NCBI RefSeq assembly: GCF_002837145.1
Contig: NZ_NWMV01000017.1
Location: 1-64,000 of the forward strand
DNA: 64,000 nt
Direction of reading: 5' to 3'
From: Macromonas nakdongensis
GTDB taxonomy: Bacteria > Pseudomonadota > Gammaproteobacteria > Burkholderiales > Burkholderiaceae_C
A model generated the notes under the pieces. That model was not told the origin of the DNA. It did no database searches and saw only the letters and a list, made by a program, of their open reading frames with translations. Numbering within the stretch: position 1 is the first letter of the stretch; each line of letters starts with the position of its first letter. Position numbers and translations under genes: made by a program. Below, one piece after another: positions 56,899 to 64,000 of the stretch.

Positions 56899-58197
56899 TC
56901 AGCCCAGCGACAGCTGGGATTCGAGGCGCAGCTGGTCGTCCACGGTTTCGCGGGTGCGGATCAGTTGCGCCCGGTCGCCGCGTACCAGCACCTCGGCCGC
57001 CCGGCCGCGGGTGTTGTAGTTGCTCGACATGCTCATGCAATAGGCGCCGGCCGAACAGACCGCCAGGAGATCGCCGGGCTGCACGTTCATGGCCCGGTCG
57101 CGGCCCAGCCAGTCGCCGCTTTCGCAGACCGGCCCGACCACGTCCCAGACCGTGGGCTCGCCCGCGCGCGGCTGCAGCGGGACGATGGCGTGGTAGGCCT
57201 CGTACATGGCGGGTCGGGGCAGGTCGTTCATGGCCGCGTCCACCACCAGGAAGTTCTTCTGCTCGCCGGGTTTCAGACACACCGTTTCGGTCACGCAGAG
57301 GCCGGCGTTGCCCACCAGGGAACGGCCCGGCTCGATCAGCAGCTTGCGCTGGCCGTGGCCGCGCGCGTCCAGCTTGGCCAGCAGGGCCTGCCACAGGGCG
57401 TCGGCCGCGGGCGGCGTGTCGCCCTGGTAGTCGATGCCCAGGCCGCCACCGAAGTCGATGTGTTCCAGCGCAATACCGCTGGCTTCGATCGCGTCCACCA
57501 GGTCCAGGATGCGGTCCATGGCGTCGAGGTAGGGCGACATCTCGGTGATCTGTGAGCCGATGTGGCAGTCGATGCCGACCACCCGCAGCCCGGGCAGCTG
57601 GGCCGCGTGCCGGTAGGCTTGCAGCACCGCGTCGTGGGCGATGCCGAATTTGTTGCCCTTGAGGCCGGTGGAGATGTAGGGGTGGGTCTTGGCGTCCACG
57701 TCGGGGTTGACGCGCAGGCTGACCGGCGCACGCCGGCCCAGGGCCGCGGCCACCTCGTTCAGCACATCGAGTTCGGCCAGGCTTTCGACGTTGAAGCAGC
57801 CGATGCCGGCCTCCAGCGCCTGGCGCATCTCGGCGCGGGTTTTGCCCACGCCGGAAAAAATCACTTTTTCCGGGGCCACCCCGGTGCGCAATGCGCGGGC
57901 CAGTTCCCCGCCCGAAACGATGTCCAGGCCGCAGCCGGCATTCACGAAGGTCTGCAGCACCGCGAGCGAGGAGTTGGCCTTCATCGCGTAGCAGATGAGG
58001 GCCTGGCGCCCGGCAAAGCCTCGCTGGTAGGCGGCCAGGGCCGCCAGCATGGCGGATTGCGAGTAGACGAACAGAGGCGTGCCGTGCGTGCGCGCCAGCG
58101 CCGACACGGACAGGTCTTCCACCATCAACTCGCCGTTGCGGTAGGCGAAGTGCGGGTGGCCGGGCAGGCGGAGATCGGAAGGGGAGGGCTGGGCCAT
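56899..58197 (-). CDS. lysA: diaminopimelate decarboxylase
   Basis: A 432-residue PLP enzyme for the last step of lysine synthesis. The PLP lysine is in CYAMKANSSLAVLQ near residue 72; GGGLGIDYQGDTPP and GPVCESGDWLG are the substrate- and PLP-binding signatures. The ATG at 58197 is used in preference to a TTG two codons upstream. It is downstream of the small lipoprotein gene lptM, an order widely conserved in proteobacteria. Confidence 0.96.
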   Translation of the reverse strand: MAQPSPSDLRLPGHPHFAYRNGELMVEDLSVSALARTHGTPLFVYSQSAMLAALAAYQRGFAGRQALICYAMKANSSLAVLQTFVNAGCGLDIVSGGELARALRTGVAPEKVIFSGVGKTRAEMRQALEAGIGCFNVESLAELDVLNEVAAALGRRAPVSLRVNPDVDAKTHPYISTGLKGNKFGIAHDAVLQAYRHAAQLPGLRVVGIDCHIGSQITEMSPYLDAMDRILDLVDAIEASGIALEHIDFGGGLGIDYQGDTPPAADALWQALLAKLDARGHGQRKLLIEPGRSLVGNAGLCVTETVCLKPGEQKNFLVVDAAMNDLPRPAMYEAYHAIVPLQPRAGEPTVWDVVGPVCESGDWLGRDRAMNVQPGDLLAVCSAGAYCMSMSSNYNTRGRAAEVLVRGDRAQLIRTRETVDDQLRLESQLSLG

Positions 58198-58215
58198 GGG
58201 CAAGCGGGATGGAAA

Positions 58216-58383
58216 TCAGGGGCGGCGGGGGGCGGTCGCGTCGGGCTGGGGTGTGGGGGTGCGGGACGCGTCCGGCACCGCGGCGGTCGGGGTGGTGGGG
58301 GCAGGCAGGTAGAGCGGACCTTTCTGGCCGCACGCCGCGAGGGCCAGTGCCAGGGCGGCCGCGCACCCTCCACGTCCCCACAT
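58216..58383 (-). CDS. lptM: small outer-membrane lipoprotein LptM (YifL)
   Basis: A 55-residue lipoprotein with the diagnostic CGQKGPLYLP directly after the signal peptide (lipobox LAAC near residue 18). LptM assists maturation of the LptD LPS translocon in E. coli. The C-terminal half is Pro/Thr-rich and variable. The start is uncertain: the ATG at 58383 gives a normal lipoprotein signal, while an ATG at 58464, right after a TACAAT -10, would add 27 residues. It sits between lysA and the divergent cyaY, as in many proteobacteria. Confidence 0.8.
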   Translation of the reverse strand: MWGRGGCAAALALALAACGQKGPLYLPAPTTPTAAVPDASRTPTPQPDATAPRRP

Positions 58384-58440
58384 GCCCACGGCCGCGGCCC
58401 GGTCAAGTGCTGCATCCGGGGTGGTGGCCGAACGCCGGCC

Positions 58441-58446
58441 TAAAAT
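58441..58446 (+). promoter_or_regulatory. candidate -10 element for cyaY
   Basis: TAAAAT lies 31-36 bases upstream of the cyaY ATG, with the transcript start expected near 58453 and GAGGA acting as ribosome site. No clear -35 was found. Confidence 0.35.
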
Positions 58447-58470
58447 TTGGCGAAATGTGAACATCGAGGA

Positions 58471-58476
58471 ATTGTA
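58471..58476 (-). promoter_or_regulatory. candidate -10 element for lptM-lysA
   Basis: TACAAT on the minus strand overlaps the cyaY leader. It would start transcription near 58464, the position of the alternative lptM ATG. Confidence 0.35.
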
Positions 58477-58806
58477 ATGACCGACCTGGAATACATGGAC
58501 CGCGCCGAAACCGCCCTGCAGGCGATCGAGGCGGCGTGCGACCGCATCAACGACGAAACCGATGCCGACGTCGACAATCAGCGGGTGGGCGGCATGATCA
58601 CGCTGGTGTTCCGCAACGGCAGCCAGATCGTGATCAACCTGCAGAAACCCTTGCACGAAATCTGGATGGCGGCCCGTTCCGGCGGCTACCACTACAAATT
58701 CGACGGCCAGTGCTGGATGGACACCAAGGGCGCCGGTGAATTTTTTGCCCACCTGAGCCGGGAGGCCTCGGCCCAGTCGGGGCAGGCTCTGGTCTTCAGT
58801 TCCTGA
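58477..58806 (+). CDS. cyaY: iron donor protein CyaY (frataxin)
   Basis: A 109-residue frataxin homologue that modulates iron-sulfur cluster assembly. The acidic first helix ([20 protein letters not shown]) is followed by the beta-sheet core with [17 protein letters not shown] and [15 protein letters not shown]. The ATG at 58477 follows GAGGA. The last 11 bases overlap the 3' end of the convergent penicillin-binding protein gene. Confidence 0.95.
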   Translation: MTDLEYMDRAETALQAIEAACDRINDETDADVDNQRVGGMITLVFRNGSQIVINLQKPLHEIWMAARSGGYHYKFDGQCWMDTKGAGEFFAHLSREASAQSGQALVFSS

Positions 58807-61165
58807 ACAGGTCGAGGATGTTGCGCTTTTCCTGGGACTCGGCTTCGGGGGCTCCGGCTTCGGCGCTGCCCGCGTTCATGCCCAGACTGGCCACGCCCGA
58901 GCCGGGCTGGTATTCCTCGTAGAACCATTCCCCCTGGGTGAACACCACCCCGGCCGGGGCCACCGGTTCCTGCACCGGCACGTTGCGCAGGGCTTCGCCC
59001 ATGAACTGCACCCACACGGGCAGGCTCAGGGCGCCGCCGGTGGCCTGGCGGCCCAGGTTGCGCGGCGTGTCGTAGCCCATCCAGACCGCGGCCGACAGGG
59101 TGGGGTGGTAGCCCACGAACCAGGCGTCGATCGAGTCGTTGGTGGTGCCCGTCTTGCCATACAGGTCTGGGCGTTTGAGCGTGGCCTGGGCACGGGCCGC
59201 GGTGCCCGAACGCGTGATTTCCTGCAGCAACTGGCTCATGATGAAAGCGTTGCGCTCGGGGATGACGCGCTGCGACTCGTCCGGTAGGTGGGGCGGGGAC
59301 GCCATCAGCACCTTGCCGCGCTGGTCGGTGATGCGGGTGATCAGCATCGGCGGCACGTAATGCCCCCCGTTGGCGAACACGGCGTAGGCGCTGGCCATCT
59401 GCAGCGGGGTGACCGAGCCCGCGCCCAAGGCCATGGTCAGGTAGGGGGGGTGTTTTTCGGCTTCGAAGCCGAAGCGCGTCACCCACTCCTGCGCACTGGT
59501 GGTGCCCACCGCCTTCAGGATGTTGATGGACACCATGTTCTTCGATTTGGCCAGGGCGGTGCGCACCGTCATCGGGCCTTCGAACTTGCCGTCGTAGTTC
59601 TTCGGCTCCCAGGGTTTGCCGCCGGTGACCGTGGCGCTGAAGAACAGCGGCGCGTCGTTGACCACGGTGGCCGGGGTGATGCCTTTTTCCAGCGCGGCCG
59701 AGTAGATGAAGGGCTTGAAGCTGGAGCCGGGCTGGCGCTGCGACTGGGTGACCCGGTTGAACTTGTTGCGGTTGAAGTCGAAGCCCCCGACCAGCGCCCG
59801 GATTTCGCCGGTGCGCGGGTCCAGCGCGACGAAGGCCGTCTCCACCTCGGGCGTTTGGGTGATGTACCAGCCGGCGCTGCCCTTGACGGCGCGCACCACG
59901 GCCCCGGGGCGCAGTTTCAGGTGCGGTGGGGCGTTGTCGGCCAAGCCGGAGCGCACCGGTTCCAGTCCGGCGCCGGTGACTTCAAACGGGGTGTCGTCGC
60001 CCCGCACCAGCAGCACCCGGCGCGGTGTGGCTTCGAGCACCACCGCGGTCAGCAGCGTGCCGTTGTCGGGCAAGGCAGTCAGTGCCTGGTCGATGGCCTC
60101 CTCGCGGGCCGTCTTGTCGGCGGGCAGGTCGATGAAGCGCTCCGGTCCGCGGTAGAACTGGCGCCGCTCGAAGTCGAGCACGCCCTGGCGCACCACCTTG
60201 TGCGCCAGGCGCTGGGCCTGGGCATCGACCGAGGTGTGAACCTGCAGGCCGCGGGTGTAGGCCTCGTCGCCGTACTGCTCAAACACCGATTGGCGCACCA
60301 TTTCCGTCAGGTAGTCGGCGTGGATGAACTGGTCCGGGTCGATCTGGCGCAGTTTCAGCGGTTCGTCCTTGGCGGCCCGGGCCTGCTCGGCGGTGATGAA
60401 ACCGTTCTCCAGCATCCGGTCGATGATGTACAGCTGCCGCACCCGGGCCCGCTTGGGGTTGCTGATGGGGTTGTAGGCCGAAGGGGCTTTGGGCAAACCG
60501 GCCAGCATCGCGGCTTCGGCGACCGACACCTGCTTGAGCGGCTTGCCGAAGTAGGTCTGCGAGGCCGCGGCAAAGCCGTAGGCCCGGTGTCCCAGGAAGA
60601 TCTGGTTCATGTAGATCTCCAGGATCTGCTCCTTGGTCAGCAGGTGTTCCAGCTTGAAGGTCAGCAGCACCTCATAGATCTTGCGCAGGTAGCTTTTTTC
60701 ACTCGACAGGTAGACGTTGCGTGCCACCTGCATGGTGATGGTGGACGCACCCTGGCTCTTGGCCTCGGCCAGGTTGGCCAGCGCGGCCCGCAGCATGCCG
60801 CGGTAATCGATGCCGTTGTGCTCGAAGAAGCGGGCATCCTCGATCGCCAGCACGGCATTGACCATGACCGCCGGTATGTCCTCGAACGGCAGCAGGTTGC
60901 GGCGCTCTTCGCCGAATTCGCCGATCAGCTCGCCGCCCCGGGCGTACACCCGCAACGGCAGCTTGGGGCGGTAATCGGCCAGCTCCGTCACGTCGGGCAG
61001 GTTCGGGTAGGCCATCGCCAGCCCCAGGCCGATCACCAGCGCCAGACCCAGGGCGCCCGCCGCGGCCAACCCCACCAGCCAGGTCAGAAGCCGGCCCGGC
61101 CCCCCCCGGCGGGGCGATGGGTTCGGGCGGTCGGGGGCGGGTTGGGGGTGGGAGCGTTGGGTCAT
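58796..61165 (-). CDS. mrcA: penicillin-binding protein 1A (bifunctional)
   Basis: A 789-residue class A PBP. An N-terminal Pro/Arg-rich cytoplasmic tail and one membrane helix ([18 protein letters not shown]) lead into the glycosyltransferase domain (catalytic Glu in [26 protein letters not shown]) and the transpeptidase domain (SxxK as GSSFKPF, SKN as [12 protein letters not shown] as YGKTGTTND). It polymerises and crosslinks peptidoglycan. It is divergent from pilM, a conserved arrangement. A TATAAT -10 lies 25-30 bases upstream of its start. Confidence 0.96.
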   Translation of the reverse strand: MTQRSHPQPAPDRPNPSPRRGGPGRLLTWLVGLAAAGALGLALVIGLGLAMAYPNLPDVTELADYRPKLPLRVYARGGELIGEFGEERRNLLPFEDIPAVMVNAVLAIEDARFFEHNGIDYRGMLRAALANLAEAKSQGASTITMQVARNVYLSSEKSYLRKIYEVLLTFKLEHLLTKEQILEIYMNQIFLGHRAYGFAAASQTYFGKPLKQVSVAEAAMLAGLPKAPSAYNPISNPKRARVRQLYIIDRMLENGFITAEQARAAKDEPLKLRQIDPDQFIHADYLTEMVRQSVFEQYGDEAYTRGLQVHTSVDAQAQRLAHKVVRQGVLDFERRQFYRGPERFIDLPADKTAREEAIDQALTALPDNGTLLTAVVLEATPRRVLLVRGDDTPFEVTGAGLEPVRSGLADNAPPHLKLRPGAVVRAVKGSAGWYITQTPEVETAFVALDPRTGEIRALVGGFDFNRNKFNRVTQSQRQPGSSFKPFIYSAALEKGITPATVVNDAPLFFSATVTGGKPWEPKNYDGKFEGPMTVRTALAKSKNMVSINILKAVGTTSAQEWVTRFGFEAEKHPPYLTMALGAGSVTPLQMASAYAVFANGGHYVPPMLITRITDQRGKVLMASPPHLPDESQRVIPERNAFIMSQLLQEITRSGTAARAQATLKRPDLYGKTGTTNDSIDAWFVGYHPTLSAAVWMGYDTPRNLGRQATGGALSLPVWVQFMGEALRNVPVQEPVAPAGVVFTQGEWFYEEYQPGSGVASLGMNAGSAEAGAPEAESQEKRNILDLFRN

Positions 61166-61189
61166 GCAGGCCTTGGAATGCTGGCCACG

Positions 61190-61195
61190 ATTATA
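61190..61195 (-). promoter_or_regulatory. candidate -10 element for mrcA
   Basis: A consensus TATAAT on the minus strand ends 24 bases upstream of the mrcA ATG, giving a short leader of about 18 bases. No good -35 match was seen. The rest of the 258-base gap up to pilM holds no ORF or hairpin I could support. Confidence 0.45.
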
Positions 61196-61423
61196 AAAAC
61201 CGGGCCTCAGCCCGCCGCTTTTTCGCCGGATTCCCTGTGAAAGTTTGTAAACACGGCCAAAAAATGGCGGATACTGTGTCCGTGAGCGAGTGAGGCAACG
61301 TGTGTTTTTGACAACGTCGGGGCTGGCAGCCGCAGCGCTTTTGTTTGTGGACGAAGCCGGCTTGCTGCTAGTATTGAAACAGGACGTTCACAGGTGACGT
61401 GAAACGAACACACACATTTGGGG

Positions 61424-62512
61424 ATGGAATTGATCTCACTGGGGTCTATGTTCAGCCGGGAGCCCGCGCCGCTTCTGGGCATTGATGTCAGCTCCACCAC
61501 GGTCAAACTGGTCGAGTTGGGGCGTGGCCGGGACGGCGGCATGGTGCTGGAGCACTGTGCCATTGAGCCTTTGGAGCGGGGCTGGATCAACGAAGGCAAC
61601 GTCGAAAAGTTCGACGAAGTGGCCGAGGCCTTGCGGCGTCTGGTGCGCAAAGCCGGTACCAAAACCAAGAACGTGGCCCTGGCCCTGCCCGGTTCGGCCG
61701 TCATCACCAAAAAAATCAACCTGCCGGCCGGTCTGAGCGACGCCGAGTTGGAGCTGCAGGTCGAGTCCGAGGCCACCCAGTACATCCCCTTCCCACTGTC
61801 TGAGGTCAGCCTGGACTTCTGCGTGGTGGGTCCGGCGGCCAACGTGCCGGACTACGTCGAGGTGCTGCTGGCCGCTTCGCGCAAGGAAAAGGTCTCGGAC
61901 CGCCAGGGGCTGGCCGAGGCCGCGGGCCTGAACCCGGTGGTGTTGGACGTCGAGTCCTACGCCTCCCGCCTGGCCGCCTCGCGCCTGATCGAGTCCCTGC
62001 CCAACAAGGGGCGGAACATGCTGATCGCCCTCTTCGAAGTCGGGTCGCAGGCCACCAGCTTGCAGGTGATCCGCAACGACGAGATGATTTACGAGCGCGA
62101 CCAGGTGTTCGGTGGTGTCCAGCTGTCGAACCAGATCGCGCGCCAGTACGGCATTTCCTTTGACGACGCCGAGGCCAAGAAAAAATCCGGCGCCGGTTTG
62201 CCCACCGATTACCAGGACACGGTCCTGGCCCCCTTCATGGAAGGCCTGGGCCAGGAACTGGGCCGTGCCCTCCAGTTCTTTTTCACCAGCACGCCGCACA
62301 ACAAGGTGGACCACATCCTGTTGTCGGGCGGGTCGGCTGCCCTGCCGGGGCTGGCCGAGGCCGTCATGGGGCAGACCTCCTTCCCCTGCAAGGTCATCAA
62401 CCCCTTTGATGGCATGTCGATCTCGCCGTCCATCCCCGCCAGCCGCCTGAGCATGGAGGCGACGTCCTACCTGGTGGCCACGGGTCTGGCACTGCGGAGG
62501 TTCAGCCAATGA
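61424..62512 (+). CDS. pilM: type IV pilus assembly ATPase-like protein PilM
   Basis: A 362-residue actin-like cytoplasmic protein of the pilus alignment subcomplex. LLGIDVSSTTVKLVEL is the phosphate-1 loop, GSQATSLQVI the second phosphate region and ILLSGGSAALPGLAEAV the adenosine motif of the FtsA/PilM fold. I use the ATG at 61424, which gives the common ISLGSMFSREPAPL start. The stop overlaps pilN by ATGA. Confidence 0.94.
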   Translation: MELISLGSMFSREPAPLLGIDVSSTTVKLVELGRGRDGGMVLEHCAIEPLERGWINEGNVEKFDEVAEALRRLVRKAGTKTKNVALALPGSAVITKKINLPAGLSDAELELQVESEATQYIPFPLSEVSLDFCVVGPAANVPDYVEVLLAASRKEKVSDRQGLAEAAGLNPVVLDVESYASRLAASRLIESLPNKGRNMLIALFEVGSQATSLQVIRNDEMIYERDQVFGGVQLSNQIARQYGISFDDAEAKKKSGAGLPTDYQDTVLAPFMEGLGQELGRALQFFFTSTPHNKVDHILLSGGSAALPGLAEAVMGQTSFPCKVINPFDGMSISPSIPASRLSMEATSYLVATGLALRRFSQ

Positions 62513-63123
62513 TCACCATCAACCTCCTGCCGCACCGCGAGGCGGCACGCAAGAAGCGGCGCGAGCAGTTCTTTGTGCACCTGGGGCTGGCTGCGGTGGC
62601 CGGTCTGGCGGTGGCGGCGGCCATCTATGCCTTTTACGAAGCCCGCATCGCCGAACAGCAGCGGCGCAACGAGTTCCTGCAGACCGAAATCCGCAAGCTC
62701 GACGTCCAGATCAAGGAGATCGCGACGCTGCAACAAGAGCTCAACAGCCTGAAGGCGCGGCAGGCTGCGGTGGAAAGCCTGCAGGCCGACCGCAACCTGC
62801 CGGTGCACCTGCTCAACGAAATGGTGACCCAGTTGCCCGAGGGCGTGTACCTGCGGACTTTGAGGCAGGAGGGCATGACCATCAGCCTCACCGGCCTGGC
62901 CCAGTCGCAGGAGCGGGTGTCTGAGTTGCTGCGCAACCTGGGTGGCCACAGCGATTGGCTGACCCAGCCGCAGTTGATCGAAATCACCGCCACGACCGCC
63001 ACCTTGGGTGCGCGGGGCCAGCGTCGTGTCTACAACTTTTCAATGCGCGTGACCTTGACCAAAGGGCCGGCCCCGGCCGAACCCACCCCGGCGGCGGCCA
63101 AGCCCGCGGCAGGCAAGGCGTGA
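62509..63123 (+). CDS. pilN: type IV pilus assembly protein PilN
   Basis: A 204-residue bitopic protein. The cytoplasmic N-terminal motif INLLPHREAARKKRR binds PilM in known systems. One membrane helix (FVHLGLAAVAGLAVAAAIYAF), a coiled coil and a small periplasmic ferredoxin-like domain follow. The C-terminus is Ala/Pro-rich. It works with PilO and PilP to link the inner-membrane motor to the secretin. Confidence 0.94.
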   Translation: MITINLLPHREAARKKRREQFFVHLGLAAVAGLAVAAAIYAFYEARIAEQQRRNEFLQTEIRKLDVQIKEIATLQQELNSLKARQAAVESLQADRNLPVHLLNEMVTQLPEGVYLRTLRQEGMTISLTGLAQSQERVSELLRNLGGHSDWLTQPQLIEITATTATLGARGQRRVYNFSMRVTLTKGPAPAEPTPAAAKPAAGKA

Positions 63124-63149
63124 GGCGGCGGTTTCGTCGGACAAGCACC

Positions 63150-63818
63150 ATGGCCAAAACCTCCAAAAAATCCTCGATCGACTTCGCGGCTCTGCAGCAA
63201 AAGGTCCGCACCCAGTTCACGGGACTGGATCCCAACGATCCATCCTTGTGGCCGAACCTGCCCCGGTTTCTGCTGCTTGGCGTGGTGGGTGTGGCGGTGG
63301 TGGTGGCCTTGTGGTACCTCTGGTTGACCGACCTGGATGTCCGGTTGGAGTCCGAGCGCACCCGCGAGACGGAGTTGCGCGCCCAGTACACCAAGAAGCT
63401 GGGCCAGACGGTCAATTTTGAAATCCTGAAAGCCCAGTTGGAACAGGTGCGCCAATACGTGGCCCAGTTGGAAAAGCAGTTGCCCAGCAAGGCCGAGATG
63501 GACGCCTTGTTGTCCGACATCAACCAGGCCGGCTTGGGCCGGGGGCTGCAGTTCGAGCTGTTCCGGCCGGGCCAGGAAACCGTGCGTGACTACTACGCCG
63601 AGCTGCCCATCACCGTGCGCGTCACCGGCAGCTACAACGACGTGGGGCTGTTCGTGTCCGACGTGGCCCACCTGTCGCGTATCGTGACCTTGAACAACCT
63701 GTCGCTCAACCCGAACCGTCCGGATGTGCTGACCATGGACGCCACTGCGAAGACTTTCCGTTACCTGGATCCCGACGAAGTCAAGACGCAGCAAAAGAAC
63801 CAGGGGGCGAAGAAATGA
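63150..63818 (+). CDS. pilO: type IV pilus assembly protein PilO
   Basis: A 222-residue bitopic protein: short cytoplasmic tail with a Lys-rich start (MAKTSKKSS), one helix (FLLLGVVGVAVVVALWYLW), a coiled coil (LKAQLEQVRQYVAQLEKQL) and a periplasmic domain with YYAELPITVRVTGSYNDVG. It pairs with PilN. It starts 26 bases after the pilN stop and overlaps pilP by ATGA. Confidence 0.94.
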   Translation: MAKTSKKSSIDFAALQQKVRTQFTGLDPNDPSLWPNLPRFLLLGVVGVAVVVALWYLWLTDLDVRLESERTRETELRAQYTKKLGQTVNFEILKAQLEQVRQYVAQLEKQLPSKAEMDALLSDINQAGLGRGLQFELFRPGQETVRDYYAELPITVRVTGSYNDVGLFVSDVAHLSRIVTLNNLSLNPNRPDVLTMDATAKTFRYLDPDEVKTQQKNQGAKK

Positions 63819-64000
63819 CATCCGCTCTGCACCGTGTCCGAGGGCTGGGGGGCTTGTTGCTGTTGGTTGCCTTGGTGTCCGCCTGCGGCACCTCTGGCAA
63901 CGAGGAGCTGAGCCAGTGGATGGCCGAGCAGCGCAACACCGTCAAACCCAAGGTGGAGCCCGTTTCCGAGCCCAAGCCTTACGTGCCGCAGGAATTCACC
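63815..64000 (+). CDS. pilP: type IV pilus lipoprotein PilP, N-terminal part (cut by window end)
   Basis: The first 62 codons are present. A lipoprotein signal (LGGLLLLVALVSACGTS, lipidated Cys near residue 24) is followed by the conserved EELSQWMAEQRNTVKPKVEP region that contacts PilN/PilO. The rest, including the HR domain that contacts the PilQ secretin, is outside the window. Confidence 0.92.
   Translation, partial: MTSALHRVRGLGGLLLLVALVSACGTSGNEELSQWMAEQRNTVKPKVEPVSEPKPYVPQEFT

Noticed and set aside
1-64000. tRNA or rRNA genes, insertion sequences, prophage genes, CRISPR arrays
   Set aside because: No cloverleaf-like sequence, transposase motif, phage structural gene or regularly spaced repeat was recognised in the gaps or between genes.

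Overview
The window is a high-GC bacterial chromosome segment from a betaproteobacterium, most likely Burkholderiales and probably Comamonadaceae (Hydrogenophaga-like). This rests on gene order familiar from that group (lysA-lptM divergent from cyaY, then mrcA divergent from pilMNOP; slt divergent from the 5-formyl-THF cyclo-ligase; metK divergent from a lipid A acyltransferase; cytochrome c4-resB-ccsB) and on system II cytochrome c maturation. No species can be named from the sequence alone. No rRNA, tRNA, IS element, prophage or CRISPR array was recognised, and no gene-free stretch exceeds 300 bases.

Layout. (1) 0-12 kb, housekeeping: start of an SDR reductase, MidA-type methyltransferase, DUF2905 protein, trxC, a DMT exporter, cca, a glutathione transferase, a CsoR-family repressor with a palindromic operator, a DUF302 lipoprotein, a FadL-type porin, an NDUFA9-like protein, soluble lytic transglycosylase, 5-formyl-THF cyclo-ligase and a second DMT exporter. 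(2) 12-25 kb, metabolism and transport: fused acyl-CoA mutase icmF behind a perfect 16-bp palindrome, a TRAP transporter (dctP-dctQ-dctM) with an oddly enlarged DctM, a persulfide dioxygenase-rhodanese fusion, coaX, an M20 amidohydrolase, a molybdopterin oxidoreductase and an acyl-CoA-binding protein. (3) 25.4-46.9 kb, a Wzx/Wzy-dependent O-antigen or capsule locus. (4) 46.9-64 kb, housekeeping again: metK, lipid A acyltransferase, alpha/beta hydrolase, engB, cytochrome c4, resB-ccsB, msrPQ, lysA-lptM, cyaY, penicillin-binding protein 1A and pilMNOP (pilP cut by the window end).

The polysaccharide locus runs rmlBDAC (dTDP-L-rhamnose), wzz, a WbpM/PglF-type dehydratase, manC, wzx, gmd, fcl (GDP-L-fucose), two GT2 glycosyltransferases, wzy, a GT4 glycosyltransferase, a PglC-like phosphoglycosyl transferase, a PglD-like acetyltransferase, an NYN-domain nuclease gene, a PglE-like aminotransferase, galE, an RfaH-type antiterminator and waaL. 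The dehydratase, aminotransferase, acetyltransferase and phosphoglycosyl transferase together suggest a repeat unit started on a bacillosamine-type sugar, with rhamnose and fucose (or related) nucleotide sugars supplied locally. The central genes wzx, the two GT2 genes, wzy and the 5' third of the GT4 gene are AT-rich, as expected of an exchangeable serotype cassette.

The strongest new-looking observation is a cognate RfaH/ops pair inside this locus. An exact 12-base match to the enterobacterial ops core (GGCGGTAGCGTG) lies at 31842-31853, between the dehydratase gene and manC, and an RfaH/NusG-paralog gene lies 13 kb downstream near the end of the same gene run. A second point of interest is a short structured RNA with its own extended -10 promoter and a terminator-like hairpin, just upstream of the NYN nuclease gene that splits the bacillosamine cassette.
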